NCBI GenBank assembly: GCA_030248225.1 | Contig: JASANE010000314.1 | Location: 29,450 to 93,449, forward strand | Length of the DNA stretch: 64,000 bases | From: Trileptium ribeirensis | Taxonomy: Eukaryota; Nematoda; Enoplea; Enoplida; Thoracostomopsidae | Reading direction: 5' to 3' | Shown here: one piece after another, positions 45,761-57,202 of the stretch | Layout: every line of letters starts with the position of its first letter | Position numbering within the stretch: the first letter of the stretch is position 1 | Made by a program: the position numbers and the translations under genes | Notes under the pieces: generated by a model | Databases searched by the model: none | Told to the model about the DNA's origin: nothing | The model's input: only the letters and a program-made list of their open reading frames with translations

Positions 45761-47350
45761 TTTAAGTGTAGGACCAATAGGTGGCCTGTTAGAGACCATT
45801 TTGTGAGTTAAAAACAGGAAATTTTGGTGTCCCGAGAGGGTTATCAGGGTCCTGCTCGGACCGGCTAAGTTAGGTGGCGCTGGTTTTCAATGAAACAGTT
45901 AGGGTAAGGCCCGGTGGGGGTACTGAGCTTGAAAAATTGGGGAGTTTTGGCTATTTCTGTTAAGATTTATGCCCTTGAAAATTGTGTGTTTAGACGCCTG
46001 GTTAGGGGTCCCTAAGTACTCACCTGTAGAGACCAAGTTGGCCCGAACTCAAAGTTTTGAAGCGTTAGGGGACCCTCTTGGTAACGAGATGAGCCTACCT
46101 GGCATAACGTGTTAGAAAATATAAAAATTTTGCTTTTAAGTGGACCCTGTAAAAATGACGTTTTAGATAGGCTCTGTCGCTTTTCTTTCTCGAAAATTTG
46201 ATTGCTCGCTTTACTCCTTGGTTCAGTTATTCCGCAACCGCATGCCAGGATGGGTCCTCGAGGTCCGAAATGCTACAAAGGCTCTCCCATTAGAATTTTG
46301 CTTAAAATCCCACACGCTGCTCCGATGCATTGCATCCGGACACGCGGTACTACACCCTTTTACAAATATAAAGAAAAATATGAAATAAAATAAAATAACA
46401 TTTCTTTATGCACACATCCAATATTTTATAAATGCACATGTTATCATTGAATTCACTTAGGGTCGACCGGATACCATATTTAGTATTACGATTATTCCAT
46501 TTTGGTGTCAAAATCACCCCGTGCACCTCGGGCGACTGGAGCGTGACGATGCGACAAATTGCATCCATAATACATTTTTATTTTTATGAAAACGATAAAT
46601 AATAATACACAACATAGTACTCAGGTCACGCTCCACCGGTATCCGATCGCCCATCGCATCCAGTTTCCCCGCCTTTGACTTTGATTTGGATATTTTCTCC
46701 ATCATTTATATCCTGTTAGAATCCTGAAAATTTCGGGCTGTTACAACATAACACTAAAACACCTACAAGGCAACAGAAAATATAAAAAACATTCATAATA
46801 CACAAATTACAAGCTTCATAGGAATTAGTCAAAAACTCACTGTTCAAAAGAGTAAGGTTAGAATCTATTTCTACATAATTTAAAATAAATATGATAGCAG
46901 CAGCGAAGTGTTAAATCAGTTGTGCTATTTAGGGTACGTTTGCTCAAGAAATAATTTTAATGTATGCCAAAAAGAACTATTATACTTTAAAAGCACAGAA
47001 GTCATTTTGCAGCAATGTGTTGCATGGTCGGGACTTTCGGAATAGGGCGATGAGGACCTCTATCAGGACCCGCCTTAAAGACGAGTTCATCTCTTATCAA
47101 ATTCGTCGTCAAAATAAACAAAAATTGTAGCAGGATTGATTACTGGGTCTGCTCTGCAGCACAACGACGTCTTTAAGACATGCAAACTGCAATATTAAGT
47201 TACATGATTGGCATCCAATAAATGAACCTGAAAATGAAGGCCGAAAAGAAACCAGTTTTGGGGCAACCCTCTAGTGCAAATAATGATATTAGACGCGCAC
47301 CACGTGCAAATATACATACTGATCATAAATATTTCTACAAAATAAGGGTA
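45761..47350. other. No gene recognised
   Basis: The first 400 bases remain GC-richer. After about 46380 the sequence returns to AT-rich. Short open frames only. Confidence 0.6.
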
Positions 47351-48132
47351 TTCTTTTAGCCCCTGCCCGAATTTTGTCAATTTTGAAGATACATAGCTGA
47401 TTGTGGTATTAATAGATTCAGCTCGATAAGGCGGTTCAGAAAATACACATTTTATCCACATCCCTGAAAATTTTTTTCCGATTTTTTGAGGACCCAGTTT
47501 TCTTTCCCCCCTTGAGAACCCAAAAATTTTTTTTTCGGAATATGGTCATGTTTGGTACCGTTCGACTCGGTTTGATGAGAGAAATCTACTGGTGTGTATT
47601 TTATTGAAATCCAAGCCATCGTTAGAAAGTTATGAGGGCTCAAGTAAACCTGAAGGGCGGAAATAAAATGCAGGCCATGCCTTCTCGATATACTAAGCCT
47701 TAGTCTTAGCCTAAGATAAGGTCCTTATATGAGACATACACTAAGCCTAAGCCTAAGTCGGGGGGCTACCGCCCCCCGAACCCCCGCTCTAAGCTGTTCT
47801 TTTTTCTAACGTTATGACGTAGCCCCTCAGGGTTACTTGCGTCCCTCATAACTTTCTAACGGTGGCGTAGATTTCAATAAAATATGCACCAGTAGATTTC
47901 TCTCATCAAATCGATTCGAATGGTACCCAACATGACTATATTCCGAAGAAAAAGATTTTTGGGTTCCTGAGGGGGTGACCATTGCGACCTCAAAAAATCG
48001 AAAAAAAATTTCAGGGATGTGGGCAAAATGGGTATTTTCTGAACCGCCTTATCGAGCTGAATCTACTGATACAAAAAACAGCTCTGTATCTTCAAAATTG
48101 ACCAAATTCGGGCTGGGGCGGGGTTAAAAGAA
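47351..48132. mobile_element. Fold-back element, arms about 310 bp
   Basis: The left arm at about 47351-47657 is the imperfect reverse complement of the right arm at about 47823-48132. Both carry GATTCAGCTCGATAAGGCGG, CATCCCTGAAA, TTTTTGGGTT and AGAGAAATCTACTGG or their complements. The 165-bp spacer has a perfect 9-bp hairpin (TCGGGGGGC-TACC-GCCCCCCGA, 47758-47779). No protein is encoded. It could be a fold-back or MULE-like non-autonomous transposon. Confidence 0.85.
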
Positions 48133-49589
48133 AAGACCGAAAATAAGACCAATAACAGCCACATAGCTCAAGTGGTTGCGGAATTATTGCCATTTTATTG
48201 TATTTTGGGTTTCATGTGCCCAATCAAAAACCCATTTTGACCCAAACATCCTAAAAGAGCTATGTAGCAAAGCATAATGTGTAGTGTTATAAAGCCTATA
48301 TTTGCTCTACAAATTCAGCTTAGAGTGATTCACACAGCTGCTGCGGTTATAACGAGATACAATAAAAAAGCATAATTATTTCTGGCCCAATCGCTCCCGA
48401 CCTGAGCCTTCGGTCCGCGCTTTCAACATTGCTTTTATGAATAGATAGATATAAACTCCAATCCAAAATCCTAAATGCAAAATTCAAAAATTGAGAATGA
48501 TCAAAAATACAGATGTAAATGAAATTAAATTTACTCCCTTTCCCGCAATGTGTATTTTTTTACAATGTTGAACAAAGTTTCTCTGTAGCGATACGTTGAA
48601 TCTGGATTGTTCGGCTGCGAACTTCGTACGCTAGCTAATACACTATCTAGCAGCGCTGTTGCTGGGTTCCTCAAAGAACCTCACAAAAACGCGAACAACT
48701 CGCGTGCAAACGCATGCTGTATAGCAAATCCGGGTACTGTATTGATTCGCGACTTGAGCTACAAACGTGTGGCTGTTTCCGTGGGAAAGGGTTAACCTAT
48801 ACTGTTATATTATATCGCGAGGGTATTACATCTTAAGAGTGATTTCTTCCTTTTATATCTGATTTTGTTCCTACCTCATTTCGACATAAAATATTAAATA
48901 AGACTTCAGCTAAGCCAGTTCCTGAGCCTTCGGTCTGGTGGATAAAATGTTAAAATCCAAATTAGTGCCTAACTAAAGGGCACAAGTAGATATTTCAAGC
49001 TTTCAAATGCACGGCCAAAGTTGGATTACGGGTGTCACCCTAAAACCCAACTACGGGCATAGTCAACTTTCACCACTGTACGGCTAGTATGAATCATTCG
49101 CTTCGATCGTTTCGGTCACTGCAATTAGAGTTCAACAAGGATGCAGGAAAGATGTTACGCTGTAAGCGCTGCGTATCGGCTGCCCCGTACGAACTTCCAA
49201 CAAAGGGTTTATGATCTTATAGGCATTTTTAAGCACGTCCACTGTTGCTGTTACGCAATATTGCTGCAAACGATGATTCAGCCAAGCGGAGGAACGACAA
49301 TATTATGATATTGGATTATGTATATTTCATAATTTAAGAAGTTATTTTTGTCCGAAGAAATAATTTAGTTTACTATTACAAAATATGAAATAGCCGGGTA
49401 CCCAGCTGCACGATTCACTATCCGGATGGATATCTGGCAATTCTGGTGCCCAAAAGCCGGCGCCTGGTACCCGAGTACCAGTGCCCATGTCTAATGGCTG
49501 CAGGCAAATATTTTCTCAATAATAATTTATTGCCGGGCCTACAGTTTCAAACATAAACACAATGCAAGGGCGTGAAAACAGTAGTTAAG
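48133..49589. other. No gene recognised; one dispersed repeat
   Basis: About 48160-48245 repeats the segment at 5850-5945. Near 49395-49490 a run rich in GGTACC and GGCGCC, with an end like AGACATGGGCACTGG on the minus strand, may be another transposon terminus. Confidence 0.45.
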
Positions 49590-49702
49590 CATGTGGAGTT
49601 GTGCATGTCACGGGCACCCGCGGATACCCACTACCCGCGGGCACAACATTTCAGCCCGTACCCGGCCTGGTCCGCGGGCACCCGTACCCGGGGACAGCTC
49701 TG
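49590..49702 (-). mobile_element. hAT-like terminus rich in CGGGTACGGG (minus orientation)
   Basis: Read in reverse, it starts CAGAGCTGTCCCCGGGTACG and continues with CCCGCGGACCAGGCCGGGTA and GTGCCCGCGGGTAGTGGG, matching 22697-22790. It sits 58 bp inside a different terminus ending at 49760. Confidence 0.55.
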
Positions 49703-49760
49703 GCTCGATCTCAATTTTTACGGGTCGGGCCGACAAAATTTCGGCCCGTTCTCATCTCTG
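49703..49760 (-). mobile_element. Terminus of another CAGAGATG-type hAT-like element
   Basis: The reverse reads CAGAGATGAGAACGGGCC, then CGAAATTTTGTCGGCCCGAC. The end type is like that of copies A and B but the subterminal sequence differs. It abuts the terminus at 49702, which suggests nesting. The opposite end was not found. Confidence 0.45.
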
Positions 49761-49859
49761 ATATGTAGATCATTAGAATGTGTTTAGATATTCGGGGTTG
49801 CTGGATTGGACAAAGGAATTGTATTGCTAAGGCAAGCGTTGGGGCCCTTTGGGGTCAGA

Positions 49860-51220
49860 GTTCAAAATAAGGGCCCAAAATTTGAAAATTTGTTCTGACG
49901 TCCTGGGTGGCTGAAACGTTTCACTTGAGGGTTTCCGGTCATCGGAAACTCAATGTCGTGTTAGGTTTGTTCTAACTTGTGCGATATCATGTAATATCTA
50001 CATGTAACATACCGACGTATGCTATCGATAGCTGATTGGCTGTGCATGGAAAAGGCGTAGGTGTACCTGTGCTTCACTACGTTCTGCAATCTCGATAGAG
50101 TTATTAGTTTTACCCCATTTTAGTACCCTTCACGGAAGCAAGGTTATTTTTATTTTAACTTTCGAATTTTATCTCTGGTTGGTTTTATTTCATTGTAAAA
50201 TGATAAATGCCGATGCTACTTTTTGTTTTTTGATTAAGGATCAGGTTCAGAAGTCATGGGGTTTGAGGTATGGTACGCTCGTGGTTCTTCCACCCAAAAT
50301 TCGAAAATATCTTCTGACGTCATGGGCGGTTGAAACATTGCGGGTTTTCTGGCATGGAAAACTAATTACCCGTGTAGGTTTTGCTCTGCGACCAATGGTT
50401 GCATGGGTACGGGAGCATGGCGCCCCTATGTTTCGGGGGCAGAGGTCAAAATGAGGGTTTTTGCTCCATTTTAACATTCTTCACGGATGCAAAGTTATTT
50501 TTATCTTAACTTTCGAATTTTTTCTCTGATAGATTTTATTTTATAATAAAATGCTAAATGCCGATGCCTCTTTTTTGTTTTTGATTAAGGCTCGGGTTCT
50601 GAAGCTATGGGTTTGAGGTATGATACACTCGTTGTTCTTCCACCCAAAATTCGAAAATTTCTTCTGACGTCCTGGGCGGTTGAAACATTGCGGGTTTTCT
50701 GGCATGGAAAACTAATTGACCGTGTAGGTTTTGCTCTGCGACCCATGGTTCCAGGGGTACGGGGGTATGGCGCCCCTATGTTTTGGGTTCAGAGGTCAAA
50801 ATGTAAGTTTTTCCCCATTTTAATATTTTTCACGGATGCAAGGTTATTTTTATCTTAACTTTCGAATTTTTTCTCTGATTGGTTTTATTTCATAATAAAA
50901 TGCTAAATGCCGATACCTTTTTGTGTTTTTCGATTAAGGCTCCGGTTCTGGAGTTATGCGGTTTTGGGTATGTCACCCTTGTGGTTCCTCGACCCAAAAT
51001 TTGAAAATTGGTTCTGACATCCTGAGCGGCTGAAAAGTTTCACTTGGGTGTTTTCGGACATAGGAAACTCATTGCATGTATTGGTTTGTTCTGCGACCCA
51101 TAGTTTCATGGCGCCCCCATGGTTCCTCCACCCCAAAATTCTAAATTTTATTGTAACGTCCTGGGATGCTGATAGCTGGCACTTGGGGGTTTTCGGGCAT
51201 GGGAAACTGCCGGTATTAGT
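49860..51220. repeat. Tandem array, 350-bp period, with partial end copies
   Basis: TTCTGACGTC/TTCTGACATC blocks lie at about 49893, 50312, 50662 and 51012, with a weaker one near 51152. The middle three are exactly 350 bp apart and closely similar, including GGCATGGAAAACTAATT, GTGTAGGTTTTGCTCTGCGA and GGTATGGCGCCCCTATG-type blocks. It ends about 400 bp upstream of WDR46. Confidence 0.85.
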
Positions 51221-51622
51221 TTTGTATGCCTCACTACGCTCTGCAATTTCAATAGTGTGACTAGTGTTATGCTGGAGAGCATGACACTCTTGAGCTTAGG
51301 CGTATTTAAGCTAAAACTACGTCGCAGTGTGTTGTTCACTTTGTATCATTAGAACAGTTCATCTGACCTTCCCGCTGTGCTTCATGGAGCCGCAACATTT
51401 GTCATTAATCTCATCTCATGATTTCGTAGGGTCGCTTGCCATGAAAGGCAGGGGTACAGATGAACTGTCTCTCCATAAAATCCATCAGCACGATATACCA
51501 CGACAAAGTTTTAGGCTTAACATAAACCGAAGCGTGTCGTACCCTTCAGCACATGTCATCAGCTCTTGGTTATATTACATTGTGTTATAGTGTTACAAAA
51601 TCAGTCTTTGGAGATTTTAATT

Positions 51623-53545
51623 ATGAAAAATAAGCGTTACTTTTCAACGGCTAGTACGAGTCCGGATCTTGCGATGTCTAGCGAACTTATCGAGACATCG
51701 AAAAAACCAGGTCGCAGCTATCGAATATTATCGTCGTCGAGTTCGTTGAAGCCAGCTGCGGATACACCTGCTCTGGAAGAGTCCATGTTGGGTCGGTACG
51801 AACGTGGGAAGCTGATGAAATTAGAGGATAAAGGTGTAAAAAGAAAATTTCATTTCAAAAAGAATCAACAGAGTAAACTGTTACCTGGACGATCATCATC
51901 GTCGACGTCGCTGAAGCCCGTGGCGGGTATGCCTGCATTAGATCAGTCTGTATTGGCCCGGTACGAGCATGGGAAACCGATGAAATTAGCTGAGAAATGT
52001 GTGAAAACAAGATTTCATTTGAAAAAGAATCAACAACGTGAACAGTGGTATCGCTTTGGTGTCCACCAAGCGGCGCGGAGCGAAATATTAAGCTGTGAAT
52101 CGATGGTACAAGTGACTGACAAACCCGAATCGGACCCATATGTTTCTTTAAATCGCCTTGCACAAAGCGAAATTGTGCGGTCTGTCGACATGGCAAGCGC
52201 GTCAAAACATTTCGAGCTAAAACTTGACAATATGGGACCGTATCGTATTGGCTACTCCCGAAATGGACGCTATATATTGTTGGGAGGTAACAGGGGTCAC
52301 GTCGCTGCCATCGACTGGCTAACTAAGAAGTTACATTGTGAAATTAACGTTGGAGAAACCGTTCGTGACGTGCAGTGGCTTCATTTGGAAACAATGTTCG
52401 CGGTTTCTCAAAAGAAATGGACATACGTTTACGATACGTTGGGTACGGAACTGCATTGTATCAAAGAATTGCATCATTGTTTATGTCTGGACTATTTGCC
52501 GTATCATTTCTTACTAGTGGGCTCTGCAGCGACATCTTTCCTTTCGTGGATTGACGTGTCGATCGGTAAAACAGTCGCATCTTTTCCCATTAAAGAAGGT
52601 CGGCTTGATGTTATGCGGCAGAATCCGGCTAACGCGGTGACCGTGCTAGGTCATGCGCGCGGAACTGTTACGATGTGGTCACCTACTGTTAAAGAGCCGT
52701 TAGTCAAAATGCTGTGTCATGCTACGCCGGTTCGGGCGTTGGCTATTAATTCATCGGGTCAACTTATGGCTACTGCGGGACTGGATCGACGTGTTTGTAT
52801 ATGGGATCTTAGGATGCATCGCATGATGTCGGCATTTAAATACCCACTATCGGTTTCATATCTTGATTTTAGCCAACGCGACTTCTTGGTGACTTCGGTT
52901 GGTGCAAATATAGACATTTTTAGAGATTTGACAACGCGAAGTTCTGACGCTAGCGCATCGCCGTATCTTAGTTATTCGTGTAGTCAAACAGTTTCAAACG
53001 TCCGGTTTTGTCCGTTTGAAGACATCGTCGGTGTAGGCCATCAAGCTGGTTTTGTCAGTTGTTTAGTTCCGGGATCGGCGGAAGCCAATATCGATGCTCT
53101 CGAAGCGAATCCATATCAAACTACTGCTCAACGACGTGAGTACGAGGTCAAAATGCTGCTGGACAAAATACAACCCGAAATGATAACACTGGAGCCAAGT
53201 CAGATAACTAAGGTAAATGAGGAAGAACTGGAAGCGACACTGCGTGGTCGTTCTCAAATCAAATATATAAAACCACCGGAAATAAAATTAAAAAAGAAAA
53301 CGCCAAAATCGTTGACTTCGTCGAAAGCAGCTAAGCGAGCAAAAATAGTCGCTGAACAGAATAAGCGGTCTGCGATAAAAAACAAAGCTCTGATTGAAAA
53401 ATTAGCCATGTTGGAAGAACAAGACACGGACAGTAGTAGTGACTCGGGCATCGGTCAACGTAAAATTGAAAAGGACGTGGTGCCCGATCGTTCAGCTGCA
53501 AAGTCTGTACTGGATCGATTTAAACGTAAAAAGGCACTGAAATAA
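51623..53545 (+). CDS. WDR46: WDR46/Utp7, U3 snoRNA-associated small-subunit processome protein
   Basis: A single open frame of 640 codons from ATG 51623 to TAA. WDR46 (yeast Utp7) is a nucleolar scaffold of the small-subunit processome needed for 18S rRNA maturation. Family landmarks, in order: SVDMASASKHFELKL (about 182), GPYRIGYSRNGRYILLGGNR and GHVAAIDWLTKKL, the WD40 propeller with ATAGLDRRVCIWDLR (about 380-395), the BING4CT block FCPFEDIVGVGHQAGFVSCL and ALEANPYQTTAQRREYEVK (about 455-520), a Lys-rich tail and SVLDRFKRKK at the end. Human is 610 residues and yeast about 554. The extra length is partly a 55-residue duplication in the N-terminus. The in-frame TTG at 51566 was not used. 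No intron interrupts the frame and no AATAAA lies within 500 bp downstream. The protein looks intact, so I take it as functional. Confidence 0.95.
   Translation: MKNKRYFSTASTSPDLAMSSELIETSKKPGRSYRILSSSSSLKPAADTPALEESMLGRYERGKLMKLEDKGVKRKFHFKKNQQSKLLPGRSSSSTSLKPVAGMPALDQSVLARYEHGKPMKLAEKCVKTRFHLKKNQQREQWYRFGVHQAARSEILSCESMVQVTDKPESDPYVSLNRLAQSEIVRSVDMASASKHFELKLDNMGPYRIGYSRNGRYILLGGNRGHVAAIDWLTKKLHCEINVGETVRDVQWLHLETMFAVSQKKWTYVYDTLGTELHCIKELHHCLCLDYLPYHFLLVGSAATSFLSWIDVSIGKTVASFPIKEGRLDVMRQNPANAVTVLGHARGTVTMWSPTVKEPLVKMLCHATPVRALAINSSGQLMATAGLDRRVCIWDLRMHRMMSAFKYPLSVSYLDFSQRDFLVTSVGANIDIFRDLTTRSSDASASPYLSYSCSQTVSNVRFCPFEDIVGVGHQAGFVSCLVPGSAEANIDALEANPYQTTAQRREYEVKMLLDKIQPEMITLEPSQITKVNEEELEATLRGRSQIKYIKPPEIKLKKKTPKSLTSSKAAKRAKIVAEQNKRSAIKNKALIEKLAMLEEQDTDSSSDSGIGQRKIEKDVVPDRSAAKSVLDRFKRKKALK
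51731..52036 (+). repeat. In-frame 165-bp tandem duplication in WDR46 N-terminus
   Basis: Residues about 37-83 and 92-138 repeat without gaps: LKPAADTPALEESMLGRYE against LKPVAGMPALDQSVLARYE, and RKFHFKKNQQ against TRFHLKKNQQ. The period is exactly 55 codons. Divergence at many codons shows it is not very recent. Confidence 0.9.
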
Positions 53546-55794
53546 CAACATAACTATTAATAGTTAGTGCAGGCTGAATTTTTCAATTCATCTTTCTAGG
53601 AACTGGCAAAGCGAGGGAAACGGAGTGAGTATGGCTACTCTGCGCTTAGGCGACCTTTTTGTCTTCGAATTCAAATTTCATAATCTATTTACAGTCCAAT
53701 GATATCAATTATACACCGGTAATACTTCACTGGCAACACTAGGATAATTTTAGTCATACACATATCGATCCGAAAAACTAATCATGAAATGACCAAAAAG
53801 CCGAAAACTTTTGAAATTTATAAATTACACATTTTACGAAAAATTATATATAATTGTAAGAGTGATTTTGACGTTGTAGGACCCGAACACTTGCCTATTT
53901 GATGCATACTAATTTGATGCAAAAAATATATTTGCTTTTATCGTATTCAGCAAGAACGAAAACCTATGAAAACATTTAATGACGTACATACGTATTCATA
54001 AAGTGGCAAAATTTGAGCCAAAAATTACCAAATTTTCCTCCGGTAGCGTCCCACAGGCTAATATGGGGTTAAAACAATGAAACTAATGTTTTAACAGGTT
54101 AAATTACTCTATAACGCTATCGTTCACCCCAGCAAACAAAAACTTGCTTTTTGAAAAATTTGAAAATTTCACTTGTGGGCTATTTTTTAAACTTTGGCTC
54201 AAAGCTCGAAAATGGGTGCTCTGACAAAAATGTCATACAGCAAAGTTATAGCTTTCCATGATAGTAATCTGTGTCCTTTTGTGTCTAATCCAATGCGTCT
54301 GCTAAGATAACGTAAAACATTGCGTGACCCCAAATGGCCAAAATCAAAGTCTTCAGTTCGTGTCGGTTTTGTGAAAATTTAGGCAGGAACTCATGGGTGA
54401 TGAGCAAATACAAAGGTAGGTGCACAGCTACATACATTTCATTATGCGTCGAAGAAAATTCGCGAAAATCCATCGGTCTGGTGAAGAGTTACGTGACGAG
54501 CCAATTAAACGCATTTTAAGGGAACTCCACTCGTTAACCTAGCTCCGTTTCAATAATATATAACGGACGAAGATGTATAAACATCCATTGTTGAATTTTA
54601 TTTGTAAACTTTGTTAAATTTTCTTTCTTTTGAATTCCATTGTTGCAGTTTTGTGTTTGATTCAATTGGTGATATGCGCGTCATCAACGGTATTTTGTTA
54701 TCCTTAACACAATTTATATATACACGGAACTGTCACAACCGTGATGCTTTGTTTCTCATAAAAATTGGCTAAGCTATAGCAGTCCCTTCTGTAAGGTTGC
54801 GGCCATTACATAATGATGTTTTCCCTATAGTCTGAGCAAACTTTTATTGTATCCGAGCGAACACGTGCATGTCATTTTTATGACTCTAGCGAGCCAAATA
54901 TAATTCGTTCCGTAGAATATTAAGCTGGAAAAAGGACGAAGGAAGAATGTAAGAAAGCTAAGCTTTATGCTTTCACACCGAGTGCAATAGTTGTTTGAGA
55001 TTGTCATGCTTCAGTTTGAAATTCTTGTTGGAGGCGCCGCGCCTTCGCCGACCGCCCGGACAGATATATACTGCCCATAGCCTCCGGAAAGTGATGGTGC
55101 GGAAACTTTGGGAGGCCCTCGTTTTCAGTCTTGGGCGAAATTTCAAAGTTGGGAGATTTGCAAAAAATGTTAGATATTTCCACGTTGTCATGTAGTTTTA
55201 TTGCCGTGCATGTATGTTCAAGCTACAGAACGCTGTTTTTACAGAAATAGTCGTAATTAATGTTTAAAAAATTTTATATAAAAACATAAATTTTGAGACA
55301 TGAAAAATTTGTAGGTTTAGTTGAATAGAGGTTTTCCGCCAAGTGGTGGTGCGGACATGGGGAAGTCTCACTAACATGGGGCTTTGGAAAGTGGGGTCCC
55401 ACATCCCCATATGTATATATACATTTATATGTATATCAGGCAATAACCGGAATTTAGCGGAACCAGAACCGTCCATTCAAAGCGGATCTGGAACCGGAAC
55501 CTGGTCTTCGAATATTGTTGATGGACGACATGAAAGATTTAATATATATTAAATATAAATTTGACATTAAACTTAATATATTGGGATGACATTATTACCT
55601 CTCTAGGATTTTGAGTCTGAGGAAGCTAAAATATTTATTTATCGTTCAAGATATCAAATTTTTGGACTCTCAGCTAAAAAATGTCTGCCGCTGTGCTTTG
55701 TTTCACATGGTAATTTGCTAAGTTAGTATTTCTTTTGTTTGGTTGTGTTGGAACTTGATCATTGATATATAATATATGTATATACAATACATTT
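53546..55794. other. Intergenic, no gene recognised
   Basis: AT-rich sequence with short open frames only. Both strands were read. Confidence 0.6.
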
Positions 55795-56135
55795 TGTGTT
55801 CGCGAAAATTGAAGTAAAATTAGCCAAATGTTTGAGAACGAAAATTGTCGATTTGATTGTGACGTCACTTTTGTATTAAATTTGTTCGCGAACACTGTAT
55901 AATCCAAATTTAAATGATAATACATTAGGGAACAGAATTTCTGCTAATTGAAATCGCCAAAATTCTGTTCGAACACAAGGTCTAATTTCTGGCACTTGAT
56001 TTGATTTTGCCAATTTTCGATTAGCGAAAAACCGAATGAAATTAAGCCTGTTTTCCGTAACATCCGTTTGCGATTTGATATCGGTAATGACAAAATAGGA
56101 TGGTTGGCGGGGTCACCTTAAGTTTACTCACGCAT
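55795..56135 (+). repeat. Dispersed repeat, copy 2 (partner 38520-38900)
   Basis: It has the same ordered blocks as copy 1 with small deletions. Both contain TTCGCGAACA-type palindromic pieces, so this may be a non-autonomous element. Confidence 0.8.
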
Positions 56136-56574
56136 AAAGGAACCTGATTTATTAATGAAGCAGCAACACAAATAAGTTAATATCCGACCAAAACATGGTC
56201 ACGAGAAGTTCAGTATATTCCGCAATAGCAGAGAAAATTGCTATGGCGTTATTTTTGAAGCAATAAACGCAGATAAATATAGGAATGTTAGCTGTTCTCG
56301 GCTACATCAGTGGTCGATATTATATTGTTGTTCTAACGGCGCCTTGGTGAAATAGGATTTGCTGGCCGTCAACTGCTTGGAGGCTGAATATTTCGCACCG
56401 CCGCGGGGAATTTTTTGTTGGTTTTAGATTGACATTTATGCATATTTTGAGTTGCTCAAATACTCAACATAATTTTGGTACTCAATTTCATCTATGTACA
56501 CTGTAATTTACCTGTTTAATAGTGTTATACTATCTGAAATAAAAAAAACAAATTTAAGCCGTAAATAAGGCAAA

Positions 56575-56755
56575 TCAAAGAGGGGCGCAATATGATACCT
56601 TAGGGGGAGGGACGGAATATGATATCTTAGGGGGGCGGAATATGATACTTTAGGAGGGGCGAAATCTTTGGGGGCGGAGGAGGCGGAATATGATACCTTA
56701 GGGGGGACGGAATATGATAGCATAGGAGGGGCGAAATCTCATGGGGGAGGCGGAA
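56575..56755. repeat. G-rich minisatellite
   Basis: Irregular repeats of about 20-30 bases built from GGCGGAATATGATACCTTAG with runs of four to six G. The minus-strand open frame is a by-product. Confidence 0.85.
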
Positions 56756-57127
56756 TACAAATACGACACCGGCCGTGGTGTATATATACGTATACTGCTG
56801 CATAGCAACTGAAATATACCGCTACTAGAACTTTTTGATGTATTATGTATAATTGCCTAAAAGCAACATGCAAGAATTTTGTACCGTCTGGTACCATGAT
56901 ATATAAGCACGTAAAATATGATTATTATTAAAATAATGTATATGTTTAGTGATAGGCCTCAATACCGAGCATTAAGTATTAGTACAATCTTGCTAGTCCT
57001 CCTGGGCGTAGGATTTGGCACATTAACCGTTTTATTGTACACCGTTTGGACAAATGCTGAATAAGCATTTACGAATATTAAATTCGTATTGAATCATAAG
57101 ATAAGAGAAGCTTTTTGGTATTGGGCA

Positions 57128-57202
57128 GTCTATTTGCCTTCGGCCGGCCGAAAGTTTTAACGGCCGGCCGTTCGACTTCAAAACCTGCCATTATCCAACA
57201 CT
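57128..57202 (-). mobile_element. Transposon terminus, AGTGTTGGA family (minus)
   Basis: The reverse reads AGTGTTGGATAATGGCAGG, then CGAACGGCCGGCCGTTAAAA. It corresponds to 41875-41995 in the opposite orientation. Confidence 0.45.

Noticed and set aside
51566..51622. TTG start extending WDR46 by 19 residues
   Set aside because: The frame is open, but a TTG start is unlikely and the ATG at 51623 gives a sensible N-terminus.
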